Assembly: GCA_029287695.1 (NCBI GenBank)
Contig: JARFQQ010000170.1
Coordinates: 1-13,082, forward strand
DNA: 13,082 bases
Reading direction: 5' to 3'
Source of the DNA: Gammaproteobacteria bacterium
Lineage (GTDB): Bacteria > Pseudomonadota > Gammaproteobacteria > Chromatiales > Chromatiaceae
The translations under genes were made by a program, and so were the position numbers. Numbering within the stretch: position 1 is the stretch's first letter; each line of letters starts with the position of its first letter. This document shows, one piece after another, positions 7,905-13,082 of this stretch. The notes under the pieces were generated by a model. That model saw only the letters and a program-made list of their open reading frames with translations, made no database searches and was not told the DNA's origin.

Positions 7905-8723
7905 TCAGGCCTGGACCAGCCGCACGTTCTGCGCTACGAGACCATCCTCTTCCTGCGGACTCTCCTGCAGGTAGAACTCAAGCACAGTGTCACCCTGAAC
8001 CAGGTCGTCTTCGGTGACATCACTGGCGACCTCGTTGATGTGGCAAAAGACGCTCTTCCAGGGAGACTCCTTCAGTCGCGCATTGGTGATCCAGCTGTTG
8101 TCATCGATGCGATCGAGAAAACCCAGAAAGCCGTAACCCTTGTCAGGGAACCACTTGGCACAGATGCCGCGCACGCAGGAGCCGGTACGACCCCACTGGT
8201 TCTTCGGCTCATAGGCGATTGGGACCAGGTTGGGAATGAGGAAGCCGGAATGGAACTGGTCGACCTGCCGCTGTAGCTGGCGGGAGACGTTATCAAAGCC
8301 CATGAGTTCAACACGGCAACCGCGATTCTGCAGGGCGGTCACCAGGGGCTGGAAGTCTCCGTCGCCTGTCACGAGGAGGATCTCGTCGAGATGCTCTGCC
8401 TGCGTTAATGCATCAACGGCGATATCCAGATCAGCATTGGCCTTGATAGTTGTCTGGCCATCATCGTTTGTGAAACGCCGGACGTTCTTGAGATTGACCT
8501 TCCAGCCGAACTGGCGTGCCTGCTGCTGGTAGAGAAAGGATTTTTTGGCGTACTCGGGATCCTGGGTTGCCCGCTCCTGGTCGAAGGCGACATAGGTATT
8601 CAAGCGGATCAGCCGCCGGTCGTTGCGACCTGCAAAGGTTCTGAGGACATCGTAGCGAAGGTGGTAACCACCGTTGTAGCGCACATTTTCTGCATCGACA
8701 AAAACACCGACTTTCAGCGTCAT
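7905..8723 (-). CDS. NYN (LabA/DUF88-like) RNase-domain protein fused to a cold-shock domain
   Basis: The 272-residue product has two parts. Residues 1-165 form a NYN/PIN-like domain: VGVFVDAENV with Asp10, NADLDIAVDAL with Asp98, Asp100 and Asp104, and LLVTGDGDFQPLV with Asp121 and Asp123. These are the acidic residues expected to hold metal for RNA cleavage. Residues about 185-270 look like a cold-shock/OB domain, with an RNP1-like KGYGFL (195-200) and RNP2-like SVFCHI (224-229). The fusion suggests an endoribonuclease or RNA-binding factor targeted to structured or single-stranded RNA. This is inferred. ATG at 8723 is preferred over an in-frame ATG at 8738 because GGAGAC lies at a proper distance only from the former. 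A likely own promoter is at 8777-8804. Confidence 0.88.
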   Translation of the reverse strand: MTLKVGVFVDAENVRYNGGYHLRYDVLRTFAGRNDRRLIRLNTYVAFDQERATQDPEYAKKSFLYQQQARQFGWKVNLKNVRRFTNDDGQTTIKANADLDIAVDALTQAEHLDEILLVTGDGDFQPLVTALQNRGCRVELMGFDNVSRQLQRQVDQFHSGFLIPNLVPIAYEPKNQWGRTGSCVRGICAKWFPDKGYGFLGFLDRIDDNSWITNARLKESPWKSVFCHINEVASDVTEDDLVQGDTVLEFYLQESPQEEDGLVAQNVRLVQA

Positions 8724-8730
8724 TCTTATA

Positions 8731-8736
8731 GTCTCC
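8731..8736 (-). promoter_or_regulatory. Shine-Dalgarno site selecting the NYN start at 8723
   Basis: GGAGAC on the - strand (8736-8731) lies 7 bases before ATG 8723-8721. For the alternative ATG at 8738 it would lie downstream of the start, and only a weak GGG precedes that codon. The shorter product MTLKVGVFVDAEN also fits the usual close N-terminus of NYN proteins. Confidence 0.65.
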
Positions 8737-8776
8737 ATCTAATGCCCGCGAGCCTGGGCAGTGCGGGCTGGCATAA

Positions 8777-8804
8777 TTTATAAAAACATAAAATAGCGGA
8801 GCAA
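8777..8804 (-). promoter_or_regulatory. Candidate promoter of the NYN-cold-shock gene
   Basis: On the - strand TTGCTC (8804-8799) and TATAAA (8782-8777) are spaced 16 bases apart, inside an A/T-rich stretch. The start point would fall about 45 bases before the ATG at 8723. The -35 box overlaps the stem of the candidate terminator for the upstream exonuclease gene, so the two signals share bases. Confidence 0.45.
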
Positions 8805-8819
8805 CTCTGTGCGGCTCCG
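8783..8819 (-). terminator. Candidate intrinsic terminator after the exonuclease gene
   Basis: On the - strand a 6-bp stem CGGAGC (8819-8814) and GCTCCG (8802-8797), with an 11-base loop, is followed by a T-rich tract (TATTTTATGTTTTT, 8795-8782). The short stem and interrupted T-run make it moderate. It would separate the nucleotidyltransferase-exonuclease pair from the NYN gene. Confidence 0.45.
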
Positions 8820-8821
8820 GG

Positions 8822-8867
8822 CCGTCTCATTTTACAGAATCTAACCTCTGCCGCACCCGGCAGACGG
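8822..8867 (-). other. Overlapping alternative stem-loops between exonuclease and NYN genes
   Basis: A 7-bp hairpin pairs TCTGCCG (8847-8853) with CGGCAGA (8858-8864). A second possible stem pairs CCGTCT (8822-8827) with AGACGG (8862-8867). The two share bases 8862-8864 and cannot both be complete. They lie just before the terminator-like hairpin, an arrangement seen in attenuators; function here is only inferred. Confidence 0.3.
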
Positions 8868-8880
8868 ACAGGAGCGCGGA

Positions 8881-9579
8881 TTATTTACCCCTGACAAGGA
8901 ACTGTTTAAGGCGCAGCTTGTGTGCGTCACCGATGTAGTCCATCTGGGCGAGGAAGAGTTCGGCTGTCGAGAGCGCATCCGTCAGCGCATTGTGGGCCGG
9001 GTAGCGGGGCAGGCCATAGCGGTCGCGCAGGTTGAACAAGCGCAACTCGTGTGGACTGAAGTGCATGTTTCGCCGGTCGAACCACTGCCTGGCGAGTTCG
9101 AGAGTATCGATCATCGGAAAGATCGGGGCGAAGCCCCATAGCTCCTTGCAGGCTTTCTGGAGGAAGGTGCGCTCGATATCGGCATGGTGGGCGAGAATCA
9201 CCTTGCCCTTCAGATAGTCCAGCATCTCGGTCATGATCGCGCTGAGCGGCTTGCCGGCATCGGCGGCCATATCGTCGGTGATGCGGTGAATCACGGCACT
9301 GGCTTCGGGTATGGCCTGCTGCGCTTCCAGGTAGATATGCGTCGCGCCGGCGAGCCGGATAGCACCGTGCTGCAGCTCGACATAGCCGATGCTGAGGATG
9401 TCGTCCTTTTGTGTGTCGAGCCCCGTGGTTTCGAAGTCCATGGAGACGATGACAGTATCGAGGATTCCCTGCCGGTCATCAGGAAAGGGATGGGCGAGGT
9501 AATCACGCACCGGTCCTTCCGGCGCTTTCCCGAGCAGCTGCTGACGACGCTTCTCTGCAGAGAGGAAACGACCAAACAT
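8881..9579 (-). CDS. DEDDh 3'-5' exonuclease (DnaQ/PolC-like)
   Basis: The 232-residue product carries the DEDDh exonuclease motifs: Exo I SMDFETTGLD with Asp48 and Glu50, Exo II VILAHHADIERTFL with Asp134, and Exo III AHNALTDALSTAELFL with His196 and Asp201. It is predicted to remove nucleotides from 3' ends of DNA or RNA with two metal ions. It is shorter and more divergent than the replicative epsilon subunit and has about 40 extra N-terminal residues with a basic stretch, so it is unlikely to be dnaQ itself. Its ATG overlaps the TGA of the CBS/nucleotidyltransferase gene by one base, indicating coupled translation. Pairing with a DUF294 nucleotidyltransferase is known in other proteobacteria, from memory. 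No clear Shine-Dalgarno sequence is seen. Confidence 0.9.
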   Translation of the reverse strand: MFGRFLSAEKRRQQLLGKAPEGPVRDYLAHPFPDDRQGILDTVIVSMDFETTGLDTQKDDILSIGYVELQHGAIRLAGATHIYLEAQQAIPEASAVIHRITDDMAADAGKPLSAIMTEMLDYLKGKVILAHHADIERTFLQKACKELWGFAPIFPMIDTLELARQWFDRRNMHFSPHELRLFNLRDRYGLPRYPAHNALTDALSTAELFLAQMDYIGDAHKLRLKQFLVRGK

Positions 9580-11441
9580 CAGGCCAGGCGTCCGGCCTGG
9601 TAGCGCGAGCCAAGCGTTTCCTGCATGGTGCTGATGACACGGAATGCATCCTTCAGGTGTTCGCGTTCCAGCTTCGAGAGATTCTCGGGTGGCATGAAGT
9701 TGTCGGCTTTCTCGCCATTACGGATTTGCGTTGCCTGGTGCCGGATGCGCAGGGTGCCGATGAATTCGAAAGCATCGAGCAGGTTTGCCGACCCCTCGCT
9801 GCTGAGCGAGGGGGTTTCGCCGGCATGAACCAGCCGGTCGATGGTCCTGATTTGCGGGATGCCCTCTGCGAGCGAATAGATGCGTGCCAGGTCGATAATC
9901 GGCACGATGCCGGTGTGCTTCAGGTCGAGTGTGTTGTTGTGCTCGCCGTCGTGCACGAGTACGAAATCGCGGAAGAAACCGAGCGGCGGGCGGTGCTTGA
10001 GGGCGTTACCTGTCATGAACGCGAGAAAGATGCCGTTTTCCTGGGTCTGCTTGAGCATCTTTTTGCGAATGCTCTCGAGCAGTTCCGCCTCGCCGTAAAC
10101 CATGCGCAGGTCGAAAAAGACACTCGAGAGCATGAGTGCCATCGGCTCCGGTGTCTTGATCCACTTGTTGAAATAGCCCTCCCAGACTTTCTGTGTCTGG
10201 CGCCATTCGGGATTGGTTGCCATGACATTGCCCGGGCAGTAGATGTAGCCGCAGGCATTGAGACCATCGCAGACATAGCGGGCGAGTGCCTCGAAGTACT
10301 CGTCGTCTTCGGGTTTCATGTCATTCGAGATGATCAGGCCGTTGTCCTGGTCAGAGTGCGACGACTGCTCCATGCGCGCCTGTGAACCGCCCGCGACCCA
10401 GGCGTAGGGAACAGGCGGCGGGCCGAGCCTCTCTTCTGCCAGTTGCAGCAGCCGCAAGGTGAAGGCATCAGTGACCGCGGTGACGGCATTGCCAACATGC
10501 TGGGCGGTACCGCCGGCATTCACGAGGCACAGCTGCAACTCTGGCAACTTGCGACTGGCCTCGATGAGTTCATCGAGATTGCGGGCCTTGCGCACGCGGC
10601 CTGCGAGATAGACAGCACTCGTGCTTTCCTGGCGAACCAGGTCAGAGACTGTCAGCATGCCCTTGAGGTCACCATCCTCGATGACCGGCAGGTGATGGAA
10701 GCCCGCCTGCGTCATGGTCATGAGTGCATCGAATGCCGAGACATTGCCATCAATATGACTGATGCTGGATGACATGATATCGCTCACAGGCTGTCCGCCA
10801 TCGAGACCTGCTGCAACACAGCGGGTGCGGAAGTCCTTGTCTGTGAGAATACCGCTCAGTGAACCTTCACTGGTGACGAGCAGCGACGAAACACGTTCCT
10901 CGGTCATTTTTACGGCGGCTTCGCGTATCGTGTGCTCCTGTTCGATGCAGACCGGCCGACGCTCGATGATGTCGCTGACTTTGGTCGACATCATTGTGGA
11001 AGTACCGAGAGTGTCACCAGAGATCCTCGAGAGGGCCTGCTTGAGTCGCTTGCCATCCCTGTTCTCAAAGAAATTGTGGAACTCCGCGGATTCCTGGCGC
11101 AAGTTCTCGATGAGGCTGCAGGGGAGGGAATAGAGCAGAGTATCCTCCATCGCTTCGCCCTGATGAGCCTTGCTGTCTGTCACGATACAGTGCTGGCTGT
11201 GAAGATCTCCTTCGCTGAGCTTGCCGATGAGTTTCTTGCGCTTGTCGTACAGTGAGATAGCTCCCTGCCGAACGATGTAAAGCGCGCTCAGGTCGCCGTC
11301 GGCCGGCGGAAAGTCGCGGCCACGCCGCAGATAGCGGATTGTGATTTCCGGGATCAGCTTGTTCAGCGTCTCCTCGGAGAGATGATCAAATGGCGGATGT
11401 TCGGCAAGAAAATCACGAATCTCGAGCAGTTCTACTTCCAC
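9579..11441 (-). CDS. cNMP-binding/CBS/DUF294 putative nucleotidyltransferase
   Basis: The 620-residue product has four parts in order. First is a cyclic-nucleotide-binding-like barrel (about 15-124, with YIVRQGAISLYD and IGKLSEGD). A CBS pair follows (about 155-210, TKVSDIIERRPVCI to LSGILTDKDFR; 219-272, PVSDIM to LKGMLTVSDLVR). Next is a DUF294 nucleotidyltransferase with GGSQARMEQ and SDQDNGLI (351-370), whose Asp364 and Asp366 are the expected metal-binding pair. Last is a helical C-terminal substrate-binding region. It resembles GlnD-type signalling nucleotidyltransferases, but the target is unknown; the regulatory domains suggest control by nucleotides. The frame stays open to 11585. 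GTG at 11441 is chosen because GGAAGA precedes it by 5 bases and the extra 48 residues look non-coding. Confidence 0.92.
   Translation of the reverse strand: MEVELLEIRDFLAEHPPFDHLSEETLNKLIPEITIRYLRRGRDFPPADGDLSALYIVRQGAISLYDKRKKLIGKLSEGDLHSQHCIVTDSKAHQGEAMEDTLLYSLPCSLIENLRQESAEFHNFFENRDGKRLKQALSRISGDTLGTSTMMSTKVSDIIERRPVCIEQEHTIREAAVKMTEERVSSLLVTSEGSLSGILTDKDFRTRCVAAGLDGGQPVSDIMSSSISHIDGNVSAFDALMTMTQAGFHHLPVIEDGDLKGMLTVSDLVRQESTSAVYLAGRVRKARNLDELIEASRKLPELQLCLVNAGGTAQHVGNAVTAVTDAFTLRLLQLAEERLGPPPVPYAWVAGGSQARMEQSSHSDQDNGLIISNDMKPEDDEYFEALARYVCDGLNACGYIYCPGNVMATNPEWRQTQKVWEGYFNKWIKTPEPMALMLSSVFFDLRMVYGEAELLESIRKKMLKQTQENGIFLAFMTGNALKHRPPLGFFRDFVLVHDGEHNNTLDLKHTGIVPIIDLARIYSLAEGIPQIRTIDRLVHAGETPSLSSEGSANLLDAFEFIGTLRIRHQATQIRNGEKADNFMPPENLSKLEREHLKDAFRVISTMQETLGSRYQAGRLA
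9580..9599 (-). other. Hairpin at the nucleotidyltransferase/exonuclease junction
   Basis: CAGGCC (9580-9585) and GGCCTG (9594-9599) form a 6-bp stem. An alternative stem CCAGGC/GCCTGG with a 5-base loop uses some of the same bases. The structure spans the last codons of the upstream gene, directly before the exonuclease ATG, where a ribosome-binding site would be expected and none is seen. Confidence 0.35.
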
Positions 11442-11446
11442 GTTAG

Positions 11447-11452
11447 TCTTCC
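11447..11452 (-). promoter_or_regulatory. Shine-Dalgarno site selecting a GTG start
   Basis: GGAAGA on the - strand lies 5 bases before GTG (11441-11439). The GTG start gives the N-terminus VEVELLEIRDFLAEHPPF (read as Met), which matches the point where the cNMP-binding domain begins. The far upstream TTG at 11585 has no such support. Confidence 0.65.
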
Positions 11453-11562
11453 GGTGGTCTGGGTTAAGAGTCTGGCTTGTTGTTTTATCCTGTTTCACCC
11501 GGTGCCTTGCTGGAGCAGGGGGCAGGTCAAGAGCTTTGCACCACCCCTGATTCTCGCACATT

Positions 11563-11600
11563 CCATGCGCCGCACAAATGATCAATAGCCGGGCGCATGG
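11563..11600. repeat. Long inverted repeat centred on TGATCA
   Basis: CCATGCGCC (11563-11571) and GGCGCATGG (11592-11600) are perfect 9-bp arms. The palindrome TGATCA (11579-11584) sits exactly at their common centre, between bases 11581 and 11582. The region lies 122-159 bases upstream of the nucleotidyltransferase start codon. It could be an operator or a transcript hairpin with a 20-base loop. Confidence 0.6.
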
Positions 11601-11687
11601 CCTTTTACTGTCTCGTCACTTGCTCTCTTTTCGGGCCGTTGCCGTAAGAGTGGCTCTCATGGGCCGTTTTTGTCCCCTCTCTGCAGG

Positions 11688-11717
11688 ATTGGCGCGTTCT
11701 GCCAAATCATTGGCGCG
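11688..11717. repeat. 21-bp-spaced direct repeat with nested inverted elements
   Basis: ATTGGCGCG occurs at 11688-11696 and 11709-11717, exactly 21 bp apart, about two helical turns. GCCAA at 11701-11705 forms inverted pairs with both flanking TTGGC elements (spacers 7 and 4). This alternating pattern is typical of a protein-binding site with several half-sites. Confidence 0.45.
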
Positions 11718-11784
11718 AACTGTCGAGTCGGGGAGGGTCTGTCGCCATACACTGTTTACATGCGGTTATGACTCCCGCACACCT

Positions 11785-11807
11785 CAAAATCCGGGAACCC
11801 TGCCCGG
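11785..11807 (-). terminator. Weak candidate terminator of the AraC-type gene
   Basis: On the - strand CCGGG (11807-11803) and CCCGG (11795-11791) form a 5-bp stem with a 7-base loop, followed by ATTTTG. It lies about 40 bases after the regulator stop. Stem and T-run are short, so the call is tentative. Confidence 0.3.
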
Positions 11808-11815
11808 TACCTTTC

Positions 11816-11851
11816 CTGGCAGTTCGCCCCCCGCGACCTGCCAGTTTTTTT
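11816..11851 (+). terminator. Strong intrinsic terminator on the + strand with no assigned gene
   Basis: CTGGCAG (11816-11822) pairs with CTGCCAG (11838-11844). After one T/C mismatch the stem continues with TCGC (11824-11827) and GCGA (11833-11836), leaving a CCCCC loop. A T7 run follows at 11845-11851. On the opposite strand no T-run follows, so the signal is + specific. The nearest gene upstream on the + strand ends at 7885. The last bases coincide with the stop codon of the convergent regulator. Confidence 0.8.
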
Positions 11852-12839
11852 ACGATTTTTCCATGCGCCACTCAGACGGGGATGCGCCTGACCAGCGTTT
11901 AAATGCCCGGCTGAAGGCTGCCTGGTCAGAATAGTCGAGGAAGGAGGCAATCTCGTTGATGGAAAGTTGTTGATTGGCCAGCAACTGCCTTGCCAGTTCA
12001 AAACGCAGCTTTTCGAGTTCCTGCCTGAAGCTGGTATTGATCTCACCCAGTCTCCGGTTCAGTGTGCGTTGATGCATCCCGAGCATACCGGCCACATACT
12101 CCACCGAGCAGCGCTGGTGAAATATTCCGTTCAGCATGATCCGCTGCAGATTGGCGAGTAATGTCGTGTGGTGCCTGATCTGCAGCTCGCCCGCTCTATC
12201 CGACAGGTATTTGAAGAGATGTGGGTCGGCACCGCGATTGTGGCAGTGCAACCAGGAAACAGGGAATTCGATAGCGTTGGCAAGAGCACTGAACTCAACA
12301 GGTGCCTGGAAGAAGCGTGCATAGGGCCTGGTATCGCGAGGTCTGTTTCTCGACAAGAGTACCTTTGACGGTGACCAGTCAGCACCACAGAGCCCCCGCA
12401 TGATCTTGCAGGCAACAGTGATCGAGAGATCGTAGATCTGGTCGATGGCGCTCGTGCCCGGCTGCGTAATGAGGTATCCGAAGCGGGCCAGTTCATCCAG
12501 GGTCTCGAAAGTGACCAGCCCCCCGCTGTCGTGAAGATTGAGGTGTTTACGCAGCATGTCTATCGCAATCCCCGGGTCTGGTGCGCAACCCAGTAATAAC
12601 CCCGCCAGCCCAAGAGAGGCGATTTCGACCCGTTCGCCAAGTAACAAACCGAAATGGTCGCAACCGGTTGCTACTGCGGATGCTTCCAGCAATCTGCTGG
12701 CAGAGACAAACGAGATCTCGGTGGCAGGGTCGTTCCAGAGTTCCAGCGAAAGACCAGCCTGCCGGAAGACGGTCTCAGGATCACGTCCATGCTCCCTGAG
12801 CAGTGTCGGGATGGCAAGAAGCGGAGCGATGCGAACCAT
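11850..12839 (-). CDS. AraC-family transcriptional regulator (Arabinose_bd-type N-terminus)
   Basis: The 329-residue product has an N-terminal ligand-sensing domain of the type labelled Arabinose_bd (about 2-195, starting VRIAPLLAIPTLLREHG, with SRLLEASAVATGCDHFGLLLGER and GADWSPSKVLL). A C-terminal AraC DNA-binding domain follows (about 230-325). The two helix-turn-helix motifs are visible: SVEYVAGMLGMHQRTLNRRL (245-264) and SINEIASFLDYSDQAAFSRAF (293-313), followed by KRWSGASPSEWR. Such regulators respond to small molecules and usually activate neighbouring genes; the ligand is unknown. ATG 12839 is preferred because GGGAG (12847-12851) lies 7 bases upstream. An in-frame ATG at 12893 would add 18 polar residues but has no ribosome site. 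It is divergent from a truncated gene for an exported protein, its likely target. Confidence 0.9.
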   Translation of the reverse strand: MVRIAPLLAIPTLLREHGRDPETVFRQAGLSLELWNDPATEISFVSASRLLEASAVATGCDHFGLLLGERVEIASLGLAGLLLGCAPDPGIAIDMLRKHLNLHDSGGLVTFETLDELARFGYLITQPGTSAIDQIYDLSITVACKIMRGLCGADWSPSKVLLSRNRPRDTRPYARFFQAPVEFSALANAIEFPVSWLHCHNRGADPHLFKYLSDRAGELQIRHHTTLLANLQRIMLNGIFHQRCSVEYVAGMLGMHQRTLNRRLGEINTSFRQELEKLRFELARQLLANQQLSINEIASFLDYSDQAAFSRAFKRWSGASPSEWRMEKS

Positions 12840-12846
12840 GCCCTCG

Positions 12847-12851
12847 CTCCC
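12847..12851 (-). promoter_or_regulatory. Shine-Dalgarno site favouring the regulator start at 12839
   Basis: GGGAG on the - strand lies 7 bases before ATG 12839-12837, and that product begins MVRIAPLLAIP, the normal start of the sensing domain. The upstream ATG at 12893 has no purine-rich site. The longer form remains possible. Confidence 0.5.
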
Positions 12852-12902
12852 GAGGCTTTCAGAGGAGCGGTGTTCGTTTTGATTGATCGACATCAGTAGC
12901 GA

Positions 12903-12943
12903 GTCATTTGACAGAGTGGGTGTCTGAAATAGTCATGTGAAAG
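12903..12943. promoter_or_regulatory. Direct repeats, possible AraC-type binding sites
   Basis: GTCATTTGACAG (12903-12914) and GTCATGTGAAAG (12932-12943) agree at 10 of 12 positions. A second near-repeat, AAGTCCGAAAA (12941-12951) and AAGTCGAAAAA (12956-12966), follows. AraC-family proteins commonly bind direct repeats beside the promoters they control. Assignment to this regulator is inferred from position. Confidence 0.4.
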
Positions 12944-12965
12944 TCCGAAAATATCAAGTCGAAAA

Positions 12966-12994
12966 ACAGATTGATTGCTTAAATGCCAATCTGT
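12966..12994. promoter_or_regulatory. Dyad operator candidate
   Basis: ACAGATTG (12966-12973) and CAATCTGT (12987-12994) are perfect 8-bp inverted arms with a 13-base spacer, so arm centres are 21 bp apart. The dyad overlaps the candidate promoter of the downstream truncated gene, a place where a bound protein would block or recruit polymerase. Confidence 0.5.
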
Positions 12995-12999
12995 AGATG
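12971..12999 (+). promoter_or_regulatory. Weak candidate promoter of the truncated exported-protein gene
   Basis: TTGATT (12971-12976) and TAGATG (12994-12999) are 17 bases apart. The -10 box is poor, as expected for an activator-dependent promoter. Transcription would start near 13006, about 26 bases before the ATG. Confidence 0.3.
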
Positions 13000-13031
13000 A
13001 GAAATTTCCGAGGCAGTGCGAGGTTGATGAA

Positions 13032-13082
13032 ATGATCAAGTCAGTGATGAAAACGGTGCTTGTCGCCGCATCGATACTACTT
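13032..13082 (+). CDS. Start of an exported protein gene (3' end outside window)
   Basis: Only 17 codons are present, MIKSVMKTVLVAASILL. Two lysines followed by a hydrophobic run look like the beginning of a Sec signal peptide or membrane anchor. GAGG (13020-13023) lies 8 bases before the ATG, a good ribosome site. The gene is divergent from the AraC-type regulator, with the repeats and dyad between them, so it is a likely target of that regulator. Nothing can be said of the mature protein. Confidence 0.6.
   Translation, partial: MIKSVMKTVLVAASILL

Larger units (their letters stand above)
11442..11849. other. 408-base gene-free region with structured repeats
   Basis: Between the AraC-type regulator stop and the nucleotidyltransferase GTG I see no credible gene. 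It contains a long inverted repeat (11563-11600), an imperfect direct repeat with GGGCCGTT at 11633-11640 and 11661-11668, direct and inverted TTGGC/GCCAA elements (11688-11717), a small hairpin (11791-11807) and a + strand terminator (11816-11851). The - strand promoter of the nucleotidyltransferase operon must lie here, but only an isolated -35-like TTGACC (11534-11529) was found, without a matching -10 box. Confidence 0.6.

Noticed and set aside
8724..8738. Five-residue longer start of the NYN protein (ATG at 8738)
   Set aside because: The good Shine-Dalgarno sequence lies downstream of this codon and serves the ATG at 8723.
8881..9579. Replicative DNA polymerase III epsilon subunit (dnaQ)
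   Set aside because: It has the DEDDh motifs but carries an N-terminal extension and sits in an operon with a DUF294 nucleotidyltransferase, not beside rnhA as dnaQ usually does.
9657..10385. 242-codon open frame on the + strand
   Set aside because: It lies entirely opposite the conserved DUF294 gene and has no recognisable motif.
11442..11585. 48-residue N-terminal extension of the nucleotidyltransferase from a TTG codon
   Set aside because: No ribosome site at 11585, sequence unlike the domain, and a GTG with GGAAGA at proper spacing exists at 11441.
11661..11671. GGGCCGTTTTT as a second + strand terminator
   Set aside because: The sequence before the T-run forms only 4-bp stems, too weak for intrinsic termination.
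11688..11720. Sigma54 promoter suggested by TGGCGCG elements
   Set aside because: The GG-to-GC spacing required for the -24/-12 boxes is not met on either strand.
11578..11934. 118-codon open frame on the + strand in the gene-free region
   Set aside because: It runs through the strong + strand terminator and into the antisense of the regulator gene, has low-complexity Ser/Arg/Pro-rich content and no good ribosome site, so it is unlikely to be coding.

Overview
The window looks like chromosomal DNA of a gammaproteobacterium. It is moderately G+C-rich by eye. It carries type IV pilus minor-pilin operon genes, the rpsP-rimM-trmD-rplS operon and an E. coli-like exonuclease I. I see no rRNA, tRNA, CRISPR array, insertion sequence or clear transferred block.

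Region 1 (1-2205, + strand) is the end of a type IV pilus minor-pilin operon: the C-terminal part of a PilY1-type adhesin, cut by the window edge, then a PilE-like minor pilin. Region 2 (2206-4352, + strand) is the ribosome/tRNA-maturation operon rpsP-rimM-trmD-rplS. It has a candidate sigma70 promoter in front and a strong intrinsic terminator behind. Region 3 (4351-6110) holds a small membrane protein (DUF6116-like, - strand) divergent from exonuclease I (sbcB, + strand). Region 4 (6120-7885) has a - strand pair, a 2OG-Fe(II) oxygenase-like protein and a small unknown protein, divergent from a secreted DUF3108-like protein.

Region 5 (7905-11441, - strand) is a nuclease/nucleotidyltransferase block. 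A cNMP-binding/CBS/DUF294 nucleotidyltransferase overlaps a DEDDh 3'-5' exonuclease by one base. After a structured gap comes a NYN-domain RNase-like protein fused to a cold-shock domain. Two start sites here are reassigned from visible Shine-Dalgarno sequences: GTG at 11441 and ATG at 8723.

Region 6 (11442-13082) is the least explained. A 408-base gap without a convincing gene holds a long inverted repeat centred on TGATCA, 21-bp-spaced direct repeats, and a strong intrinsic terminator facing + although every neighbouring gene on its left is on the - strand. This suggests an unannotated + strand small RNA. An AraC-family regulator follows (- strand). It is divergent from a truncated gene whose first 17 codons look like a signal peptide. 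The space between them carries direct repeats and an 8-bp-arm dyad that overlaps the weak promoter of the truncated gene.

I found no clear new multi-gene system. The best leads are the orphan + strand terminator with its structured gap (11563-11851), the AraC-secreted protein regulatory region (12903-12999), and the NYN-cold-shock fusion with the structured RNA upstream of it.
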